A program made the position numbers and the translations under genes. The notes under the pieces are model-generated. The model was not told where the DNA came from, did no database searches, and saw nothing but the letters and a program-made list of their open reading frames with translations. From Temnopleurus reevesii (taxonomy: Eukaryota > Echinodermata > Echinoidea > Temnopleuroida > Temnopleuridae), in contig BQKZ01000737.1 of the NCBI GenBank assembly GCA_036244855.1, positions 44,682 to 108,681 on the forward strand: 64,000 bases of DNA. The letters run 5' to 3'. Below are positions 57,201-64,000 of this stretch, piece by piece (position 1 is the stretch's first letter; each line of letters starts with the position of its first letter).

Positions 57201-60200
57201 CTATGTCTTTTTCACGGTTGAAACCGTTTTAATTTGCCAATTGTCATTTATGCTTGATAAAAAGAAGCATGAATATATTTATTGAGCTCCTAGGAAAGCT
57301 TAACATTTAATAGCAATCTGCCAGTTTAGCCTGCTTCTTTGGGAGAAAATTCAGACTGGTTTCACAATTTTATCATACCTGCCATTAAGATGAAATTTTT
57401 GATGAAATACTATTTATGACATACAGAATTGATTCATATATTGTTAAATGTCGTCAAATTATCTCTTAATTTTGTTTTGAATTCTGTTTTAAATTTAAAA
57501 ACGTAAACAAAAACAAAAATGACAAAATTGAAATTGTATAGGGAAAAAAATGGATGGAGAATTATAAGAAGATGTATTGATATTGTGTCATAAATATGTT
57601 GATAAAGTTTACTTCTATGCAACAAATTACATTGAAAGGTTCTTGTTCTATTGTTATTCATTATTGCGAAACAATATTCATGATATTCAAACAGCATGGG
57701 TTGTACATTTTATACATTGAAATGAATTTATATTGTAATTGCAAAGAGATTTGTTTTGTAATGTAAATGTAAATTATTTGTACTTAAGATATTTTATCCC
57801 ATCTTTGCAGAGGCAAGATGGTTTTGTACGTATTGTTTACTGATTGTCAGAAGGCTGTTAAAGTTGTTCTGTCACAACCTTTTAAGGGCGCCTTTTATTG
57901 TTGCTGGTTTTTTTTTAAGCATCGCTCAAACTCTACCTTCAAAGTTGTGTGGAATATGATTCTGATTAAGATCTAAATCAATGCATCAATTATTAGAACC
58001 ATGTTCTAGTTAATTAGTAAATGAAGACAAAGGATGTGAGAGTTTAGATTAAATGAACAAGAGCTATCAGAAACTATTATTTGCAGACGAGACTGGCCTC
58101 TAAACATCACTATCAGAAGACGTGACCAGGGCACCTCAATTAATTTGTAACTCCTCCCTTGCTTCGATTATGAGGACATGCTATGGCAATAAACAAATGA
58201 AAATATCCTGCAAAGCATGTGATAAAAGTTTTTGTTGAAATTTGCATCAAATTCTTTGAATGGCAGAAGGACTTTAACACCATATGACTTTTGGTAGGCA
58301 AAGCAGTGAGTGACAGAAAGTTGTAAAGCTTTGGGTTATAATGAGGAGCATTTTGGCATATGTTTAACAAATTTCATTATATTTGTATGTAAAAAAAATT
58401 AGGATATTTCATCCATTTGTCCTTAGAAAGCTTACACCATTCTCGTTTGTAAGTAGGAATCCCAATCTGTTCACATTAGTAGAGATTGTGCCTACTGATC
58501 CCATACAAATCAACATTTCATATAATGGTTGATGAGCTGTTTGGAAGCATTACCATTTGCACAATTTTGAGCTTCAGTGCATTACATTTGTTGATTCGCA
58601 TTTTTTTAACACTAAGAATCATGTTTTCATGACATCTCTCTGTGGAAAGCCTCCCCCATGCTTGTATGTGACCCATCATGAGAAGAAATTATCACAAATT
58701 TCTGTCATTACGATTTCAAAGCTTCTCCTATTTTTGTTATGCCTTGTTGCCCGAGCTTCTTCTGCCCGTAATGTGAATAGTATTTTTCACAGCACAGTAA
58801 AATGATCCCAGTTTATACATGCATTATGTTCGAAGCCATCTTTGTTGGGACGAAACTTTGTCATGAGACCCTTTATGAAATAAGGATTATGTAATAATTA
58901 TGTCATTTATTTCATATCTGTTGGTTATAACTTGACCACAGGGCAAGTAATGGTTACCACTCGAAAATTTCAAATCTATGGTTTTGGGGAAAAACCAAGA
59001 AAAAATGAATTCAAATGAATGTTGTAATCATCGTAGCTTTCAGTAAATGTGAACACATCGTTTAGGCTATTATCATCTTTCCTCACTGGATGTTTGTATT
59101 TTTATTTTTGCATTCCATTTCATTGTAAGACACTTTTGAACAAATAGATTGGGGGAAATATGGAATGGTGCTTGGCTCTATTATTGGGAAACTGGATGAC
59201 TTAAAATTTGATATACCACACGTTATTCAGTTGAAGTTTTAATAATGGCTCGAGTTAATGAATTTGGGTACTACTTTTACTTGATTTTTTGATAACCTAT
59301 ACAATTCTTTATTACTTGGTATTAACTCTCACTTTTACAAGTATGTGCAAGTTTTCTGAAGTTTGACTAATTAAAAGTTCAGAACACAATTTTGTAATAT
59401 CTGTTGATGCAAGATTGAATTAGACAGAGATGATTTTATATACATCTCTCTCTTCAATTAAAAAAAAAAAAGAAAATAATGTTCTGGTGCACATTTGAAT
59501 TAGGTCCCACACCCCAAATCACCACATCCAATGTACTGAATTATTCTTTTGGGTTACATAAGTAAAGTTTTCTCCATTTTTAAGATAATACAATGTACAA
59601 TAGCCTTGCCTTTAGAAAGATATCTTTTGCCATTTCCTCTTACGATGGTTGCAATTAGCTAGTCGCTCGGATCACTCTATTTATTTATTCTTCATATGCA
59701 TGTTCAAGTTATCCTTAGAAAAAAATATGTGTAGATTGTGTGCAATTTTGATGTGCAAAATCCTGTGCCTGCCTTGTTAGACTCCATTGTAATTATGTTT
59801 TCAAATGGTTTGAAAATGTTAGTCTTTTCATTCTTATTGGGGTTAACTTGGAGAGTCATTTTCCCCTTCAAGTCCGTTTTGTCAATAAAAAAAATCCTGA
59901 ATGATATGTCATACTCATGGTCGGTTTGAAAACATGTAGAAAATATGTCACATTTTAGAAAAAAATGAATAAAAATATGTGCTTCCATTATTTTTTTTCT
60001 TTGAAAGAATGACTCAGTGGTATCATTTACTCAACTGTGTGATGTTGTATTGGAGAGGCTATATTATAACAAGCCAGCGTAGAATGAAATCCTCAAAAAG
60101 TTTCAAAACATAAGTGTACAGACAAATAGCAAAGGTATGTCATGTCCATATCAAGTCATATCACTGAAAAGAGCATTATTTATCCAAAAAAAATACATTT

Positions 60201-60725
60201 TTCCCATGTGTTATCCTTGAAAGACCCAATAATCTGCATTAAGTCACTGTAGCCTAAACCCATTGACTACTGCATTCTGTAATTTTCATTGACTTTATGC
60301 AGGGACTGTCAGGATTCGGCTGTTAATGAGTTAATGATAACCCGTAGATTTTAATGGATAAAATGGATGCATGAGCAGGGAGAATCGACAAATAAATTCA
60401 TGATTTTTTCCAGGTGAAATTTTAAGAATGTGATAAATTGTAATTTATATTCTCTAATGGGAATTCTTGAGCTGTCAACCTTCAGAGAATATGTGATGTC
60501 ATATTGGACAACTCTACATTCATTCTATACACAAAATTTTGCATTCTGTTTCAATTTTTTTTGGTGGGGAGGGGGTCACGTCAGTATAACACGTCCTATC
60601 AATTCCGCAATCATTTTGGTAAAAGTAATTTTGAATCCTTATTCTAAATTGCTCATACGTCACAGATCCTGCCTAAGTTGCCAACTGAAGGATGATGATT
60701 GACTGAGAATGGGGGAGGGGCAGAG

Positions 60726-60850
60726 GTAGAGAGAGAGAGAGATGGCAGTGTGTGTGTGTCTGTCTGTGTGTGTGTGTGTGTGTGTTTTGAATGAATGTTT
60801 GAAAAGAAGATTAATGCACATATCAGAGAGAGAGGGGGGGTGTATAGGGG
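60726..60850 (+). repeat. (GA)n and (GT)n microsatellites
   Basis: GAGAGAGAGA, then GTGTGTGTGTCTGTCTGTGT and another GT run to about 60786; a second short GAGAGA-G run lies at 60825-60840. Confidence 0.9.
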
Positions 60851-61214
60851 TGAAAAGGGGAGGGGCGTATTAAGTATATGTGTTTATGGGAGCATAGTAT
60901 CGAGAGAGAGAGAACTAAGGACGGATCAGGAGCGGTTGAATCTCTTTTAGTAACAATCCCATAGCAAAGTAAAAAAAAAAGTGTGCTTGCATGTCGAAAG
61001 GAACAACTAGAATTTACATATTTACACTCCTAAAAAGTCTCTCTTGTATGTGTATACTGAATCAAGGTTTTGCATATCCAGAAATATCCCAATGCAACTG
61101 TTTAGAATGCCATCATTGAATGGTGTATCTGGCTCCAAGTAGGCAGCAAGGGACATAAAATTAAGCTAAAAGAGAGCGCGAATTTAAAAAATCATATCTG
61201 TTTAATTCATTGGG

Positions 61215-61870
61215 GCTGATAAAAGAAAAACTTTCCTTTCAACATGCTTATCTGACTTTCTTTCCACATTCTTATCAGGGTTTTCTTTCAATACTCACAT
61301 CTGACTTTTCTGAACACAGACATATCTGACTTTTCATTCAACATTCATACCTGACTGTTCTTTTAACAATCATATCTGACTTGTCTTTCAGTATTCATCT
61401 CTGACCTTCTTTTCCTCATTCATATCTGATAACTTTTCTTTCAACATTCATATTTAACTTTCTTCTAACATTCATATCGGACTTTTCTTTCAACATTCAT
61501 ATCTGACTTTTCTTTCAACATTCATATCTGACTTTTCTTTCAACATTCATATCTGACTTTTCTTTCAACATTCATATCTGATTTTTCTTTCAAGATACAT
61601 ATCTGACTTTTCTTCCAACATTCATATCTCACTTTTCTTCCAACATTCATATCTGACTTTTCCTTCAACATTCATATCTGACTTTTCTTTCAACATTCAG
61701 ATCTGACTTTTCTTTCAACATTCATATCTGATTTTTCTTCCAACTTTCATATCTGACTTTTCATTTAACATTCACATCTGACTTTTCTTTTAACATTTAT
61801 ATCTGACTTTTCATTTAACATGCATATCTGATTTTTTTTTCAACATTAATTTCTGATTTTTCTTTCATCA
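61215..61870 (+). repeat. 25-bp minisatellite, about 25 units
   Basis: Unit TTCATATCTGACTTTTCTTT plus CAACA. Most regular from 61480 to 61740; diverged units at both ends. Intergenic. Confidence 0.95.
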
Positions 61871-61879
61871 TTCATCCCT

Positions 61880-62194
61880 GGGTTGTGTTTCATAAAGCTG
61901 CTCGTAGATCTACGCACGACTGTACGAACAACTGCTAGCCCTTTCTCCGGTGCAGGGAGGTGTTTCACCAAGATAAGAAAGACTTTAAGAACGACTTTAA
62001 GATCGACTGGTATCCCTTCTTGCACGTAATGGTCCACACTGTTACGCGCATTCAGCACAAGAACTTATATCAGTCGAACTTAAAGTCGTTCTTAAAGTCT
62101 TCCTTATCTTGGTGAAACACCTCCCTGGAAATGGTCACCAGTCGTTCGTAGAGTCGTGCGTAAACTATACGGACAGCTTTATGAAAAACAACCC
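61880..62194. mobile_element. nested long hairpin (fold-back MITE)
   Basis: Outer arms GGGTTGTGTTTCATAAAGCT and AGCTTTATGAAAAACAACCC. Inner near-perfect arms of about 58 nt (GGGAGGTGTTTCACCAAGAT at about 61956, reverse complement ending at about 62127). GTCGTTC/GAACGAC text also pairs. Non-coding. Confidence 0.85.
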
Positions 62195-62710
62195 AAACCT
62201 GACTTTCTCGTCATCTGACTTCCAATGATGGATACTACTTGCAAAATTGCTGGCGGCTCAGGGAGTGCAGATCCAATACGTAGTTACGTGCACACGTCAT
62301 TGCTGAAAGGCCGACCACGTTTCAACACGAATGCTTGTCCAATCCCTGCGTCATTATTCGGGGTGTTTTTGTACGTGACTATTGGCATGGATTCTCGCTG
62401 AAGTCCGATGCGGTCCAACTGTCATCCTATTTTCTTGCCCTACGCTTATTATCTTAGTACGTTTTCCTTTCTATTATTTTACTAGAGCGTCTACCTGGCC
62501 GCCAATGCTGTTTTTCTGCTTTCAGTATTGTATTTGAGTGTATTCTACATGCATCCTACCGCTCATATTTTTAATCACATGTTATGTTGTTATGTATCAT
62601 TTTGTATATGATATGTCACAATTCAGCCTTCTGGATGCAATGGTATGTTTTTGATAGACGTTCAATTGAATTAGGGAAACGGCCTTCATCCCGATCTGGA
62701 ATCATGGAAC
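62195..62710. other. intergenic, nothing recognised
   Basis: About 500 bp with no coding frame that looks real and no repeat structure identified. Confidence 0.5.
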
Positions 62711-63018
62711 TTTCTTTTTCGTCTTCTTTTCTCTTCTTCTTCTTCTTCTTCTTCTTCTTCTTCTTCTTCTTTTTCTTCTTCTCTTCAGCTTCATCCTCCT
62801 CATTTTCCCTCTTCTTCTTCTCTTCATCTTACTCCTCCTTTTCCGCTTCTTCTTCTCATTCTTATTTCCCCGCTCCTCCAACTTTTTTCTTCTAATTCTT
62901 CTCATTCCCCCTCCTTTTTCCCTCACTCTTCTCCTTCTTCCTCGACTTATACTCCTTCTTCCTCAACATCTTTTTTTCCTTCCCCTTCTTCATCTTTTCT
63001 TCTCCTTTTCCTTCTCGA
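62711..63018 (+). repeat. (TTC)n and pyrimidine-rich tract
   Basis: TTC repeats from about 62733 to 62790, then 230 bp of CT-rich sequence (CTTCTTCTC, CCTCCTTTTC). Purine-rich on the other strand, which explains spurious Lys/Arg/Glu-rich frames there. Confidence 0.9.
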
Positions 63019-63059
63019 CAGGGACCCATCCGATGTATGCCAGACTGATACTTGCACAA

Positions 63060-63610
63060 TTTTGTGGCACGCATTGGCACGACTCGTAAACTTGTTGTAA
63101 AGTCTGTTTGCGATGTCGGGACGAGTATTTTGATATACAATTGTGGTCAAGGCAACATTTCGAGACCGGGAGGTGAACTATGCACAAACTGTTTACGAAC
63201 TCGTCGGAACGATACCATGGATACGGGAGGATGCTTGCCAATGGGTGACAGTGTGTGCCATGTCACGACTGTCACAAACTGCCAGAAATAGCCCCCAGTC
63301 ATCCATATCTACTGTCGACGTTATCCCGGAGACACAGCAGGATCACGGCACCTTCCGAATTGTACAAACTCGTCGTGCCAATGCAGGAACTGCGTGAACT
63401 ATGCGCAAACAATGCGTAAACTATGGTAAACTCATCGTGCCAGTTCGTGTCAATGTGGACATCTATGGGTACGCATTCGTGAACTACTCGTGAACTCGTC
63501 GTGAATTATTCGTGAACTAATCATGAAGAGTGCAGAAGCCTTCCAGCTCGTGCCCCTAAATAACACGACTTACCACGACAAAATCGTGGCCAAAAGTCGT
63601 GCAAGTGTCG
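63060..63610. repeat. degenerate CGTGAACT-type repeat region
   Basis: Many loosely repeated words: ACTCGTCG, CGTGAACTA, ACTCGTGAAC, GCGTAAACTATG, AAAGTCGTGC. Higher GC than the surroundings. Probably a decayed fold-back element related in words to 26978-27106. Confidence 0.5.
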
Positions 63611-64000
63611 GCCTGGCTTTGCTCAGACTGGCTTTGCTCTGAAAACGTCAGACAACACTATTCTCTTAATGTTAAATTATCTTTAAAAATACAAAAAAAA
63701 AAGTATTTTAAAAAAGACCTTCCTCGGATACTAAATTCAGAAATGGCGTGGATTAGGTTTTAAGGTACTTGATTTTATAGCCTAATTTATAGCGATTATC
63801 TTTTTCACTCGATTACATCATACAGATTACATCATGCGATCATTATTCTCCTCGTCTATCCGGATTAGGATTGATTAACTTACAAGGTTTAACCCCAGAC
63901 TATAAATTTATATCAGTCATGCGTGCACTCAAGATTTTTACACCGGAGAGGGGGGGGACTCGATTGTTGGTGGCGCCCCTCTCAACAAATGTGGCGTCCC

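Larger units (their letters stand above)
55827..60700 (+). other. 3' UTR and downstream sequence, extent uncertain
   Basis: No coding sequence supported. A weak ATTAAA lies at about 55903 and the first AATAAA I find is at about 58189; either could end the transcript. Two family C MITEs (55927-56063, 57043-57200) lie here. Confidence 0.45.

Noticed and set aside
62584..62895. Phe/Ser-rich frame in the TTC tract
   Set aside because: Simple-sequence translation only.

Overview
This window is animal genomic DNA: AT-rich, intron-dense, full of short inverted-repeat elements and microsatellites, with one run of Ns (49475-49693). Almost everything coding in it belongs to one gene on the + strand, an FHOD-family formin (FH1/FH2 domain-containing protein, the FHOD1/FHOD3 type). 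The evidence is an FH1 polyproline block and a complete FHOD-type FH2 domain from 38.4 to 51.2 kb, then an FHOD-type DAD and the C-terminal RRTLKSGL motif, ending at a stop at 55824-55826. The 5' part of the gene (GBD and FH3/DID exons, promoter) lies upstream of the window. The long introns, the short inverted-repeat elements and the presence of a single FHOD-like gene suggest a marine invertebrate deuterostome, most likely a sea urchin; this is inference.

Layout. From 1.8 to 37.2 kb there are about 25 exons (11 to 548 codons) encoding a very long, disordered, charged and Ser/Arg-rich linker between FH3 and FH1. Every one of them starts and ends in phase 1, so any can be skipped or included without shifting the frame. 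Together they add about 1600 codons. Exon 26 (37677-38788) ends the linker and carries FH1 and the first FH2 segment. After a 4.8 kb intron the FH2 exons follow (43593-51224), then three tail exons (51868-55826). All exons together give about 2430 residues within the window, roughly twice a whole mammalian FHOD1.

How it fits together. FHOD formins are held inactive by binding of the C-terminal DAD to the N-terminal DID. The linker here contains at least five short copies of a DAD-core/WH2-like pattern (D-I/L-M-x-L-L-x-x-G), four of them in the giant exon 4 and one in cassette exon 12. An all-phase-1 cassette array could therefore set the number of internal DAD-like and Arg-rich motifs by splicing. 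TGCATG (the RBFOX-type element) lies within 40 nt downstream of the donors of five of these exons, far more often than chance, which supports regulated splicing.

The rest. Several FH2 and tail exons have decayed partial copies of themselves in the adjacent intron, and these copies, like two intronic tandem repeats, have spacings of about 160-200 bp. The introns also hold at least three families of short inverted-repeat elements, a 32-bp minisatellite (33.1-33.9 kb), a possible alternative terminal exon (26.3 kb) and a degenerate FGF-like fragment (46.3 kb). From 55.8 kb to the end there is 3' UTR or intergenic sequence with repeats and no second gene that I can support. No tRNA, rRNA or CRISPR array was seen.
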